From a virus: a stretch of DNA of 44,452 nucleotides. The stretch is from positions 1-44,452 of IMG/VR virus record IMGVR_UViG_3300047185_000031. The stretch is one strand, 5' to 3'. This document shows positions 16,878-25,095 of the stretch, piece by piece (position 1 is the stretch's first letter; each line of letters starts with the position of its first letter). The translations under genes were made by a program, and so were the position numbers. The notes under the pieces were generated by a model. That model saw only the letters and a program-made list of their open reading frames with translations. It did not search any database and had not been told where the DNA came from.

Positions 16878-16938
16878 AATCAGTTATCAGTCACCAGTTA
16901 TCAGTCACTGATTACTGATCACTGATTACTGATTACTG
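16878..16938. repeat. TGATCAGT-type repeat tract
   Basis: Tandem units such as CAGTTATCAGTCACCAGTTA lie between the gp10-like and DUF1834 genes. The tract runs up to the stop of the gp10-like gene. Confidence 0.85.
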
Positions 16939-17388
16939 CATTTTCCTGAGAAATCCCCAGACCCCATCGTCAAAGACTTTCTGGGGGGTTATTTGTTTCA
17001 ATGCCCTATCAAAAAAAGGATTCGGTTTCATTCCTTTTATCGATCTGACCGGATGAAGTGCTCCAGGCCAAAAAAGGGCCTTTTTTGACACAGGAAAAAT
17101 TCTCTGATGAAACGGACCGAAGGTTCCGGTACCCCGATGAACGAACTCCGAGTAAGGCGCGCCCGAGTTTACCGTTCCTTTTATTCCATCGGGTGAGACC
17201 CAACTCGTAATCAACCTAAAAAGATTAGAACTCTTTACGGGGGCCTCTTTTTTTGCCCGGGCCTCGATTGTTTCGACTAATTTTGTCATGCCTGCCCAAA
17301 TCGTTGTGCGCGAAAATTCCGCCGGATGATCGATGAGTTCCTTGGCGAGTTTGCCTACGATTTCGATTTTGATTTTGGTTTCAATCAT
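16933..17388 (-). CDS. HK97 gp10-like / virion morphogenesis protein
   Basis: A 151-residue protein with the HK97-gp10 pattern: an N-terminal helix (KLVETIEARAKKEAPVKSS), a glycine turn (GTVNSGAPYSEFVHRGTG) and a C-terminal PNPFFDRALKQ. Proteins of this type attach to the connector and complete the tail end. No clear ribosome site precedes the ATG; the upstream gap is a short-unit repeat. Confidence 0.78.
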   Translation of the reverse strand: MIETKIKIEIVGKLAKELIDHPAEFSRTTIWAGMTKLVETIEARAKKEAPVKSSNLFRLITSWVSPDGIKGTVNSGAPYSEFVHRGTGTFGPFHQRIFPVSKKALFWPGALHPVRSIKGMKPNPFFDRALKQITPQKVFDDGVWGFLRKMQ

Positions 17389-17400
17389 ATTTATTGGTTG

Positions 17401-17461
17401 TTAGTAATCGGTGATCAGTCATCAGTCATCAGTTATCAGTGACCGATCACTGATCACTGGT
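17401..17461. repeat. TGATCAGT-type repeat tract
   Basis: Units such as GGTGATCAGTCATCAGTCAT lie between the portal and gp10-like genes, extending to the portal stop codon. Confidence 0.85.
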
Positions 17462-19613
17462 TAGTTGTCCTCATTACAATCGTCCCGCGGCAGTGCGGAT
17501 GATAAGGAGGCAAAAGCCCCTGATCCACATAATTCTGAATATTTTCCAGGATGCTCTGGTTCTCCCCGAGGAAGGTCTGGTATTCATCCGGGGTCATGTT
17601 CGCCTGGTCCATCATATTTTTATAGGCGACGTCGACCTGGATGATTTTGCCGTTCATCATGGCGCAGAAGGCGCACTCCTGGGTCGGTTCGATGATTTCG
17701 ATTTCAGCGATTGCGGCATCATGGAGTTGAGATATATGGCTCCAGTTCTGGATCCGGACGACTCCCGTGTCCACGATCCGATTGATCTGGTATCCCTCGA
17801 GATCTGTCATTTGCTGGGAGAGAAGGTTTTTCAGCTCTGCGATCGCTTTCGGATCGCCTGCCCCAAAAAGTCCTTCGCCTCCCTCGAGGTAGCGGGTTTT
17901 TAAGAAATCCATGAGAGCTGCCTGGGCATCGGGATTGTCAATAAATTTTGAAAGATAAAAGTGATCGAGATTCGAGAGGAAGTTGATCGCACGAATATCC
18001 GCACCTTCGAAGCCAACTGTCGCCGTCAAACCTTCTATGGCTTTATATGCCTGGTAGATCGCGCCGACGGATTCGGTTACGGCAATCTTATCGATATTTT
18101 TGTAGGCATCGCCGAGGATCCCTTTGATGGCCGAGGTAAATTCTTCTTCCGAGGGCGGCGAGGACTGATTACGAAGCCATCCCTCGATCTTACTGAGTGC
18201 ATCTTTCTTCAGCGCACCGAGGGAGGGTGCGAGATTTTTCATGTATTCAGATACCCAGTCGGCTTCGAGGAAAGAAGATGAGAAGTTGTGAAGATGGGAA
18301 GTTGTGAAGTTATGAAGGTTTGAATCTTCGCAGCTTCTTATCTTCTTATCTTCGTATCTTCGCATCTTCGCACCTTCGTATCTTCGCATCTTCCTATTTT
18401 CAGCGAACCCGAAGGGCGTTGGGGCCGCCTTCTGGATAAGAACCGGCTCGTCTCCTTCCGGCATCGGAATCGAATAGGTATCATGGATGAATTTCATTGG
18501 TACATCATCAAGCATCGGCAGAATGACCTGGTGAACCTTAGAAAGTTTTTCGAGATCCTCAGGCGGTTCGACCTCCTTCCAGAATTTTGGATATTTTTTG
18601 ACATTCGGAAAATTGTAATCGACGATCCATCTGATCGATTGATCGTTGAGCCATTCGGAGAGGCGGTCGGCATCGGCCTTGACATATTCCTGGCGGACAT
18701 CGGAACGTGCGGTCTCTTCTCCGAGCTTTCCGGGAGTCCCTACGGTTGTGGCCTCCTGGCCGAGGATAACCAACGTAATGGCGGTATTCCAGAAGTTTCC
18801 CCATTTTTCGTAACTATCGACTGAGCTCGTCCGGGCGGCCTCCAGGAGTTCGACTATCATCGTATCAGGCGTGATGATGGCCTGATCGGTCTGCATGGCC
18901 TTCAGGCAATCGAGAAGATCGTCTTGTTTGGCCTTTTCGGTCCCGGGCGGGTATTTTCCCCAGGGAGTGGGTTGGCCGAATTTTTCTAAGAATACGGCCC
19001 AGAACTTGACGCCGTTTTTTTTGAACCAGACAGGCCAGTAGAGTTTGTTCCCGAGGCCCATGCCGAAGGGGTTATTATTCTTCTCACCAAATCGGAAGAG
19101 TTGAAATTTCCGGTCGGGAACTTCTTCGCCTTCGAGCATGTTTTTATAGGTGAGAAGCCGTAATTGATTTTCCAATCCGAATGTGAACCGGCGGGAATCC
19201 CGACCGCGAAATTCCTTGATCCAGATATCCCCTTCGGAATAATCCCACATAATCTCGGAAGCCTTAAAACCCATGAGAATGCCATCGAGGAGCTCCTCGC
19301 AAGCCCTGTCAAATTTGATTTCTTTAAAATTATTTTCTACGAATTCGGCAATCTTGACATCCTGGGTATCTTCGCTTGCAGGCTCGATAGACCATTCTTT
19401 GCCGATAACGGCAAGCTTTCTCTTCTGCATCTCAGAATAGACCCGGTCGTCGCGCTCGAGTTCCGCATAGACCTTAAGTCCCTGCCCCGCGGCCTCGGTC
19501 GAAAGTACCGTATCGGGATTGATCAGAACGCGACCGATGTAGTACTGCGTAATATCGTTCTGGTAAGTCGCGATTTCGTCGGTGTTTGGTTTCTTCTTTG
19601 CTCTGGTTACCAT
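17454..19613 (-). CDS. Portal (Mu gp29-like, DUF935) fused to a Mu gp30-like head morphogenesis domain
   Basis: A 719-residue protein. Residues 1 to about 395 match DUF935 portals (YYIGRVLINPDTVL, KRKLAVIGKEW, then WFKKNGVKFWAVFLEKFGQPTPWGKY, shown in part). Residues about 450-719 resemble the minor head protein family (SPP1 gp7/Mu F), including a CAFCAMMNGK segment and a terminal HPHCRG. In Mu these are two genes, gp29 and gp30. Residues about 405-447 (RKMRRYEGAKMRRYED and following) are encoded by a short-unit DNA repeat inserted in frame in the linker. The start follows AAAGGACAGT. The gene is displaced: it follows DUF1320 rather than the terminase. Confidence 0.88.
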   Translation of the reverse strand: MVTRAKKKPNTDEIATYQNDITQYYIGRVLINPDTVLSTEAAGQGLKVYAELERDDRVYSEMQKRKLAVIGKEWSIEPASEDTQDVKIAEFVENNFKEIKFDRACEELLDGILMGFKASEIMWDYSEGDIWIKEFRGRDSRRFTFGLENQLRLLTYKNMLEGEEVPDRKFQLFRFGEKNNNPFGMGLGNKLYWPVWFKKNGVKFWAVFLEKFGQPTPWGKYPPGTEKAKQDDLLDCLKAMQTDQAIITPDTMIVELLEAARTSSVDSYEKWGNFWNTAITLVILGQEATTVGTPGKLGEETARSDVRQEYVKADADRLSEWLNDQSIRWIVDYNFPNVKKYPKFWKEVEPPEDLEKLSKVHQVILPMLDDVPMKFIHDTYSIPMPEGDEPVLIQKAAPTPFGFAENRKMRRYEGAKMRRYEDKKIRSCEDSNLHNFTTSHLHNFSSSFLEADWVSEYMKNLAPSLGALKKDALSKIEGWLRNQSSPPSEEEFTSAIKGILGDAYKNIDKIAVTESVGAIYQAYKAIEGLTATVGFEGADIRAINFLSNLDHFYLSKFIDNPDAQAALMDFLKTRYLEGGEGLFGAGDPKAIAELKNLLSQQMTDLEGYQINRIVDTGVVRIQNWSHISQLHDAAIAEIEIIEPTQECAFCAMMNGKIIQVDVAYKNMMDQANMTPDEYQTFLGENQSILENIQNYVDQGLLPPYHPHCRGTIVMRTTNQ
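18272..18400 (-). repeat. ATCTTCGC-type repeat tract inside the portal gene
   Basis: Imperfect units of CATCTTCGTATCTTCG (plus strand) encode about 43 residues in the linker between portal and head-morphogenesis domains. The same repeat type fills non-coding gaps at 19625-19702, 20424-20555, 22630-22732, 23570-23670 and 38150-38227. Confidence 0.9.
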
Positions 19614-19624
19614 ACTGTCCTTTA

Positions 19625-19702
19625 GAAGATATGAAGTTATGAAGTTATGAAGTTATGAAGCTGGGAAACTTCTTATCTTCGCATCTTCTCATCTTCTCAT
19701 TT
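19625..19702. repeat. ATCTTC/GAAGTTATGAAGTT repeat tract
   Basis: Short units of GAAGTTATGAAGTTATGAAG and CTTCGCATCTTCTCATC fill the gap between the DUF1320 and portal genes. Confidence 0.88.
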
Positions 19703-20404
19703 TCAGTAATTATCCAGCTTGCCGCTGGACCCGTCGCTCGCTTTACCCATTGTCATTTTCCGATCGTCATTCGTTCGATCCGTCTTGATCTGCTCGTCAA
19801 AGTCGGCCTCGGTGATCGGCGGGAGAGTTGCTTTCCCGGTTGAGATATCTTTCAGATGAGCGATCGCATCCTTGTAATTGTCCTTAACGATCTCGGGCGC
19901 TACACCCCTGCGCGTATAGAGAAAATAAATTGTGATCGTGATTGAATGCTGTTTAATGATTGCAGGGACGGTCGTAAATGGAACTTCGGCCACCTCGCCG
20001 CAATAGGAATCGATCAGGGCATCGGCCTTGGCGATCGCTTCGGTGACCTTATCCGTATCAACTCCATAAACAGTATCGGTAGAATTTGCGGCGATCGTGG
20101 CAACATCAGCATCGGAGCCGATTTTTAACTTTTCGGCCACGAAATCTCCGACCTGGTCGCTGAGATAGAGATCTCCTGCGGCGGTGCCGCCGGCCCAGGT
20201 TCCGGTTGAGAGAACGACTTCTTCAACCAGTGCGTGAGCTCCACTCGTAGCGCCAACGACCGTATCGCCGGCAGCGATGACATGGGTTCCTCCGGAGGTA
20301 TAAGCGAGTTTCTTTGGAGGCCCCGTTCCGGCATCGTTCGTCAACTCGATGATGTTCTTTTCGGGTATCTGCTTTTTGAGATCTGCTAAAGTAGAATAGG
20401 CCAT
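19703..20404 (-). CDS. Mu gp36-like protein (DUF1320) with an inserted domain
   Basis: A 233-residue protein. The ends match DUF1320: MAYSTLADLKKQIPEKNIIELTND at the N-terminus (shown in part) and ITEAIAKADALIDSYC-like and YTRRGVAP segments in the C-terminal half. Residues about 23-106 form an extra glycine- and threonine-rich domain (GGTHVIAAGDTVVGATSG, GTWAGGTAAGDLYLSDQ) of a type seen in other phage structural proteins; without it the length would be about 150, the family norm. Mu gp36 is a head-tail joining protein. Confidence 0.82.
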   Translation of the reverse strand: MAYSTLADLKKQIPEKNIIELTNDAGTGPPKKLAYTSGGTHVIAAGDTVVGATSGAHALVEEVVLSTGTWAGGTAAGDLYLSDQVGDFVAEKLKIGSDADVATIAANSTDTVYGVDTDKVTEAIAKADALIDSYCGEVAEVPFTTVPAIIKQHSITITIYFLYTRRGVAPEIVKDNYKDAIAHLKDISTGKATLPPITEADFDEQIKTDRTNDDRKMTMGKASDGSSGKLDNY

Positions 20405-20423
20405 GTTCGGTCCGTCCTTAACT

Positions 20424-20555
20424 TCAGAAGTTAAGAAGTTATGAAGTTATGAAGTTAGGAAGTTATGAAGTTAGGAAGTTATGCATCTTCTCAATTTCTT
20501 ATTTTCTCAACTTCTCATCTTCTCATCTTCATATCTTCGCATCTTCTCATCTTCA
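20424..20555. repeat. GAAGTTATGAAGTTAGG repeat tract
   Basis: Over 130 bases of GAAGTTATGAAGTTAGGAAG and CATCTTCTCATCTTC units separate the beta-helix gene from the DUF1320 gene. Confidence 0.88.
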
Positions 20556-20556
20556 T

Positions 20557-22203
20557 CTATTGCCCATACCTCATTCCCCCGCCGTAGTAGTATCGTCTTG
20601 TGAACTGGGGAAGTTCATATGCCCCGATGTCTGTTCCATATCCAGAGGGGACTGCATTGCCAGCATAATCCCAATATAAGCCTACACCCACTCCTGCATC
20701 ACGGGCAGGGGAATCTGGTTTGAGATGAAAATCAGTGGCAGAAACAACAAGTGGATCGGCCCATTTACCATTGGTATCAAATCCTTGATCTGATTTATAG
20801 GTCGCTTGGTCATTATAGTGATATATTTTATATGGAGAAGCAACTTCGACATATATTGCTGTTCCTCCAGCACTTTGATACCAAAGATTATAATCACACG
20901 CAGAAATCACGGCTATAGTATCAGGGAAAAAACAAGCAGTCGAAAAATCAATTGCGATATTGTTTTTTATGACAATACCAGAACAGCCTGTTGTACTTCC
21001 CCCTATACCATAAGATACCAATGCTCCAATGTTAGCATTAGATTTATAAACAGTGTTGTTGTAAATATTACAATTTGTTACATAACGATACCACTTAATA
21101 CCAGATCCCATCATGTCGTGGACAATATTATAATAAATATTCCATGAATCTGCGGCATGAGTGGAATTGCCAGAAACATAAATTCCATCACTAACTTTAG
21201 TGGTATCTGCGTAATTTGACGTATCATAAACCAGATTATACTTAATAACACAATTATTAACGGTTCCAGCATCAATATGGAAGTTTAGGTGCTCGTAATA
21301 GACGTTATAAACTTCATTATTATTGACAATGAAATTTCCTTGGTCAACATCTGCATATCCGTAACACTGAATCCCACCACCTCCAATCTCATATACTTTG
21401 TTATAGCTAATAACATGGGACTTTGATATGGCTATTCCAATACCAGGATTACTGCTTCCTCCCAGGGGCCAAATTCCAAAATGATGAACGGTATTCCTTT
21501 GTATCGTCCAATTCGTTGCAGCAACATTTCCGGCTCCTATTCCCTCAATACTTCCAAAAGCAAGTTCCAGGTCTTGAATTGTTATATATATTTTGCTATT
21601 ATGAGTTATACAACGAAGACCCGTGGTTGCTTCCACCGATGTATATCTGGTATCTGGATCAGTAGCCGCAAAACACCAGACACTTGATCCGTCAGAATAC
21701 CAATAATACTCGGCAGTACAGGCTACCTGACTTGCTTGTTTTTGCCCCCAATGTATTGTACCGTCAGAAGCATTGATAAAGAAGAGAGCCGCAACTGTGC
21801 CTGCATAGGTACATTTCCACTGTGATCCATCTACATCCCAGGTTGTTAATTGGGTTGAACCTAAAATTTGAGGTTTAGCCCCGATCCCAAACGACCCGTA
21901 GGTAATAGGAAGACCCACTGATCCAGAAGAAGGGATAGTAAGTCTCTCTCTCCAGGTCTGGCTTTTTCTAAAATAAACAAAATCCCCCGCAGCGAATGCC
22001 TTGAGATTCACATCTGCAATGGTCTTATAAACTGAATCCGTACCCGTATCCGTAGCAAAAGTAACAGGATTATACGTCGTAAAATCAGGAGTAGCTGAGG
22101 CTACATGCACATCGGTGATGGAGGAGTCAACATAATATACTGCCGCCTCACCCCATTGAGCAAAGGCAAAGATCAGAAAGAGGATTAGAAGAAATTTTTT
22201 CAT
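20557..22203 (-). CDS. Exported right-handed beta-helix protein
   Basis: A 548-residue protein with a clear Sec signal peptide (KKFLLILFLIFAFAQWGEA). The rest is rich in N, S and Y with repeated turns (NNEVYNVYYEH, IYYNIVHDMMGSGIKWY, CNIYNNTVYKSNANIG), typical of parallel beta-helix repeat proteins such as polysaccharide lyases and tailspikes. No catalytic set is certain. Base composition is more AT-rich than its neighbours, which suggests transfer. The start overlaps the upstream stop as ATGA. An exported beta-helix in a head operon is unexpected; it could act on cell-surface glycans or be a virion decoration. Confidence 0.75.
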   Translation of the reverse strand: MKKFLLILFLIFAFAQWGEAAVYYVDSSITDVHVASATPDFTTYNPVTFATDTGTDSVYKTIADVNLKAFAAGDFVYFRKSQTWRERLTIPSSGSVGLPITYGSFGIGAKPQILGSTQLTTWDVDGSQWKCTYAGTVAALFFINASDGTIHWGQKQASQVACTAEYYWYSDGSSVWCFAATDPDTRYTSVEATTGLRCITHNSKIYITIQDLELAFGSIEGIGAGNVAATNWTIQRNTVHHFGIWPLGGSSNPGIGIAISKSHVISYNKVYEIGGGGIQCYGYADVDQGNFIVNNNEVYNVYYEHLNFHIDAGTVNNCVIKYNLVYDTSNYADTTKVSDGIYVSGNSTHAADSWNIYYNIVHDMMGSGIKWYRYVTNCNIYNNTVYKSNANIGALVSYGIGGSTTGCSGIVIKNNIAIDFSTACFFPDTIAVISACDYNLWYQSAGGTAIYVEVASPYKIYHYNDQATYKSDQGFDTNGKWADPLVVSATDFHLKPDSPARDAGVGVGLYWDYAGNAVPSGYGTDIGAYELPQFTRRYYYGGGMRYGQ

Positions 22204-22613
22204 TTATACACCCAGCTATCAACTGTGGCCGTCCCCCCGCCTGTGCCGGCGGTGGTGGTCAAGAGAATTACATATGATGAACCAAAAGTAAGTGGACGTG
22301 ACAATGGAATGTAGGTTGTCGTTGATTCTGCTATCCCTGCTTGGGAATAAATCGTACTCCCAGTCGGATCTAAGATTGAAATCGTGGCTGTAGGAGCCGT
22401 GGCAGCAAAAGCAGGCATGATAATTTTGATGCTGTGAAGTTCGCAATCCGGAAAATCGTATGGAAAAGTGCAGGTTTTCGTGGTATCGGCCGCCTCAAAG
22501 ATAAACCTGCAACCTTCGACCATTGTCAACTTGACGTTTTCTGAATTGACAACGTTTGGCAAAGCGTATATCAGACAGATCATGGCAATAAAACATATTA
22601 GATATTTTTTCAT
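22200..22613 (-). CDS. Exported beta-rich protein of unknown function
   Basis: The start at 22613 follows AGAGGAGCCATC; an in-frame ATG at 22679 lies in repeat sequence and is unlikely. The product is 137 residues with a signal peptide (KKYLICFIAMICLIYALPNVVNS). The mature part (FIFEAADTTKTCTFPYDFPDC, shown in part) is beta-rich with three cysteines and a threonine/glycine-rich C-terminus. It is coupled by ATGA to the beta-helix gene. No family recognised. Confidence 0.65.
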   Translation of the reverse strand: MKKYLICFIAMICLIYALPNVVNSENVKLTMVEGCRFIFEAADTTKTCTFPYDFPDCELHSIKIIMPAFAATAPTATISILDPTGSTIYSQAGIAESTTTYIPLSRPLTFGSSYVILLTTTAGTGGGTATVDSWVYK

Positions 22614-22629
22614 GATGGCTCCTCTACTG

Positions 22630-22732
22630 AAAAGAACGAAGTTAAGAAATTGGGAAGATATGAAGATGCGTAACTTCATAACTTCTTATCTTCCCATCTT
22701 CTCGTTTCCGTATCTTCTCATCTTCTCTTTGT
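22630..22732. repeat. GAAGATATGAAGATGCG repeat tract
   Basis: Short-unit repeat between two exported-protein genes. A close copy of the segment reading GATATGAAGATGCGTAACTT is found at 23570-23670, so the two gaps were probably duplicated from one another. Confidence 0.85.
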
Positions 22733-22737
22733 TTATA

Positions 22738-23538
22738 TTATCTTTCCCACCAACCGATTTCGAACTCGAACGTCGGAGCGGCCGCATTTGCTGCGCCCCA
22801 CATAGCCAAAGTTAGATTTTGGGCTGGGCCGATAATAATCGGGGGGCCAGTGCTCACGATTCTGCCCGAGGCTGCAGCTGATATGGCTGAACCGCCTCCT
22901 TCCAGAGATCCGAAGACAATTACATAGGTATCGAATGTTGTTGGGACCACTCCTCGAAGCGTGCCCCTTGATACAAGGCGTTTGCTAATTCCGACCGCCG
23001 TGGTCAATGCGCCGGAATACATCTGAATGATTGAGGGCGTCCCGATATCGCCATTTGGACTGACAGGAACGATAGCCGTCCCTCCACTCGTATAGCGGGC
23101 AGTCCCGTAGTCAGTGACCATCGCGTATTGCCATGAAGTGGCACTCAGGGGGACCGCGACTACCATCAACTTGATATAGTCGAGATACATCCTCTTGCCG
23201 GTTCGACCGACATCGGCGTTACGAAAATAGAAAAAGTTTCCGACCGCACCTGCAGTATCGGCGTAGCCTGTAATGTTTGTGGTTGCGGCAATCGGAGTCC
23301 CAGGGGTTGCGTTAGTGGCGAGAAAATAGGATCCCTCGTCGGCTAATGCATGCCTGGTGCTATGCATGGGGATGACCATCATCTCCCCATATCGCCCGAG
23401 GCGATAGGGTGAGGGATTGGTATCCGGCATCGCTTGCGGGAGACCCCTGCTTACCCGCCCCGTATCCTCCGCCATAGCGAAGGGAACAGATAGGGTCAAT
23501 ATAAGCAAAATGCTTAGAAACAGATTTAGTCTTTTCAT
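22738..23538 (-). CDS. Exported head-region protein, possible capsid decoration
   Basis: A 266-residue protein starting behind GGAGGAGGAAAAAAG, with a Sec signal peptide (KRLNLFLSILLILTLSVPFA, cleavage near AMA-E). The mature part begins with RLGRYGEMMVIPMHSTRHALADEGSYF, shown here as two short pieces: RLGRYGEMMV and HALADEGSYF. The pattern resembles phage structural proteins encoded beside capsid genes. It lies immediately downstream of the major capsid gene. A virion protein with a signal peptide is unusual in a head operon; alternatively it is secreted. Confidence 0.65.
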   Translation of the reverse strand: MKRLNLFLSILLILTLSVPFAMAEDTGRVSRGLPQAMPDTNPSPYRLGRYGEMMVIPMHSTRHALADEGSYFLATNATPGTPIAATTNITGYADTAGAVGNFFYFRNADVGRTGKRMYLDYIKLMVVAVPLSATSWQYAMVTDYGTARYTSGGTAIVPVSPNGDIGTPSIIQMYSGALTTAVGISKRLVSRGTLRGVVPTTFDTYVIVFGSLEGGGSAISAAASGRIVSTGPPIIIGPAQNLTLAMWGAANAAAPTFEFEIGWWER

Positions 23539-23569
23539 CTTTTTTCCTCCTCCTTTTTTTTACGAGGTT

Positions 23570-23670
23570 ATGAAAAGAACGAAGTTAAGAAGTTGGGAAG
23601 ATATGAAGATGCGTAACTTCGTAACTTCTTATCTTCCCATTTTCTCATCTTCGTAGCTTCTCATCTTCAT
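23570..23670. repeat. GAAGATATGAAGATGCG repeat tract, second copy
   Basis: Near-duplicate of the 22630-22732 tract, sharing AAAAGAACGAAGTTAAGAA and the following units. It fills the gap between the major capsid gene and the exported protein gene. Confidence 0.85.
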
Positions 23671-23681
23671 TGTTTATATCG

Positions 23682-24680
23682 TTAGTCTTCCAGCGGATCA
23701 CTCCACTTGAAGCCGAGATAGGTGCCGGTGGCGACAATGTCGGTTTCTTCTGCCACTTCGTAAACGTCCTGATGCTCGGCCGGCTCCGGCCACGTTGTAG
23801 TCCTGCGGATTCCGCCTCCGCCGTCTTCGCCATAACGGAGTCTGACCTGGACTCCCGGCATGGGAACCTTCAGTCCGATCGTCCTTGGCCGGTAGAAGAG
23901 GAATGCCATGCCGTGGCTCGCGTTGTAATCCCAGATATTCAGGAGAGTGAGCTCCGTGCCGGCCTTTGTCTCCTTAGCCGAACTATAAAGTGCGCCGCCG
24001 ATCAGAATCTCGTCCAGTCCAAAAAGCGCGGCGATCATCTGGGGAGTGACCTTTGCGGGGTCCGCTCCGCTCCCCGTATATTTGATCCGGTCAAGTACCG
24101 CGTCGATCTGCTTGATTTTGCTCCACGTGCCGGCATCTATCATCAATACGTTCGGTTTGACCCCGGTATAGGCCCGAATGGTCTCGATCCGCGTCTCGAC
24201 ATCGAGGATAAAAGTATTTGTACTTCCCGGGGGTGCCCAGAGACCTGCAGCATCTTCTCCTGCTGCGCCGATCGCACACCATGACGTCGCTTTGATCAGG
24301 GCAGCAATTCTTCTTTCTTTTGATCGGTCGATTTTGTTTGCACACAATTCGACGGCATCCTGATCGGGCTGAACAGGAGGCGCCATCCTGGATTTGGCGA
24401 GTTTGCGGTCCTCGACGGTGACTTCCGAGGCAAAGGCGTATTCCTTTGTATTGTAAGGAATGGGATTAAGCTTGAACGTGCTTCTGGGCGCCCTGGCGCT
24501 TGGGCCTCTAATCTGGGCCTCATCCCGAAGCCAATCGCCCCTGAGATATTCATAGATATTCATCTTGGGGTCGTCGGTGTCAATGATCGGGAAGATCCGA
24601 TCGCCGATAAATTCCTCACTTCTGTAGGCAATGCTCACGTCCTTCAAAGGACCTCTTACGAGTTGACCTCTGATATCCAT
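23682..24680 (-). CDS. Major capsid protein
   Basis: A 332-residue protein with the layout of HK97-fold capsid proteins of the P22/E-like type: N-terminal DVSIAYRSEEFIGDRIFP, a central NVLMIDAGTWSKIKQ, and C-terminal WDYNASHGMAFLFYRP and PGVQVRLRYGEDGG. Start behind AAAAGGAGGAAATTGAT. It follows the protease and cement protein genes as expected, but two sugar-modifying genes lie between cement and capsid. It forms the icosahedral shell. Confidence 0.88.
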   Translation of the reverse strand: MDIRGQLVRGPLKDVSIAYRSEEFIGDRIFPIIDTDDPKMNIYEYLRGDWLRDEAQIRGPSARAPRSTFKLNPIPYNTKEYAFASEVTVEDRKLAKSRMAPPVQPDQDAVELCANKIDRSKERRIAALIKATSWCAIGAAGEDAAGLWAPPGSTNTFILDVETRIETIRAYTGVKPNVLMIDAGTWSKIKQIDAVLDRIKYTGSGADPAKVTPQMIAALFGLDEILIGGALYSSAKETKAGTELTLLNIWDYNASHGMAFLFYRPRTIGLKVPMPGVQVRLRYGEDGGGGIRRTTTWPEPAEHQDVYEVAEETDIVATGTYLGFKWSDPLED

Positions 24681-24681
24681 A

Positions 24682-25095
24682 TCAATTTCCTCCTTTTATT
24701 TTTTTGGCTGGGCATCCGGCCCAGGTTTCTCCCGGCGGCACGGATTTTGTGACCGTGGATCCGGCGCCGATCAGGGCTTTTTCTCCTATCACAATCCCCG
24801 GAAGGACCGTCACTCCGGCGCCAAGCCTCGCGCCTCGGCCGATCCAGGTGGCCTGCCAATCCTCCCTTTTTGATGGAGGATAACGATCGTTCGTAAACGT
24901 GCAGCGGGGGCCGATCCAGGCATCTTCTTCGATCGTGACGCCTTCGGGGATGAAACACATCGCCCCGATGCGAACATTTTTCCCGAGGACGACGTTCGGA
25001 CCGATCTCGGTGAAGGCCCCGATGTTAACACCGTCTCCGATGACGACTCCAGGAGAAATGTTACACGGGGGCCAGATTTTAAATGATGGACTCAT
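24682..25095 (-). CDS. Left-handed beta-helix N-acetyltransferase (sugar acetyltransferase)
   Basis: A 137-residue hexapeptide-repeat protein: NISPGVVIGDGVNIGAF, VVLGKNVRIGAMC and VTIEEDAWIGPRC show the [LIV]-G-x4 pattern. FTNDRYPPSKREDW and the ending VPPGETWAGCPAKKI are typical of WbpD/WlbB-like enzymes that N-acetylate UDP-linked amino sugars. It overlaps the glycosyltransferase by 17 bases and its stop abuts the capsid start. The pair suggests modification of a glycan, on the virion or on the host surface. Confidence 0.82.
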   Translation of the reverse strand: MSPSFKIWPPCNISPGVVIGDGVNIGAFTEIGPNVVLGKNVRIGAMCFIPEGVTIEEDAWIGPRCTFTNDRYPPSKREDWQATWIGRGARLGAGVTVLPGIVIGEKALIGAGSTVTKSVPPGETWAGCPAKKIKGGN

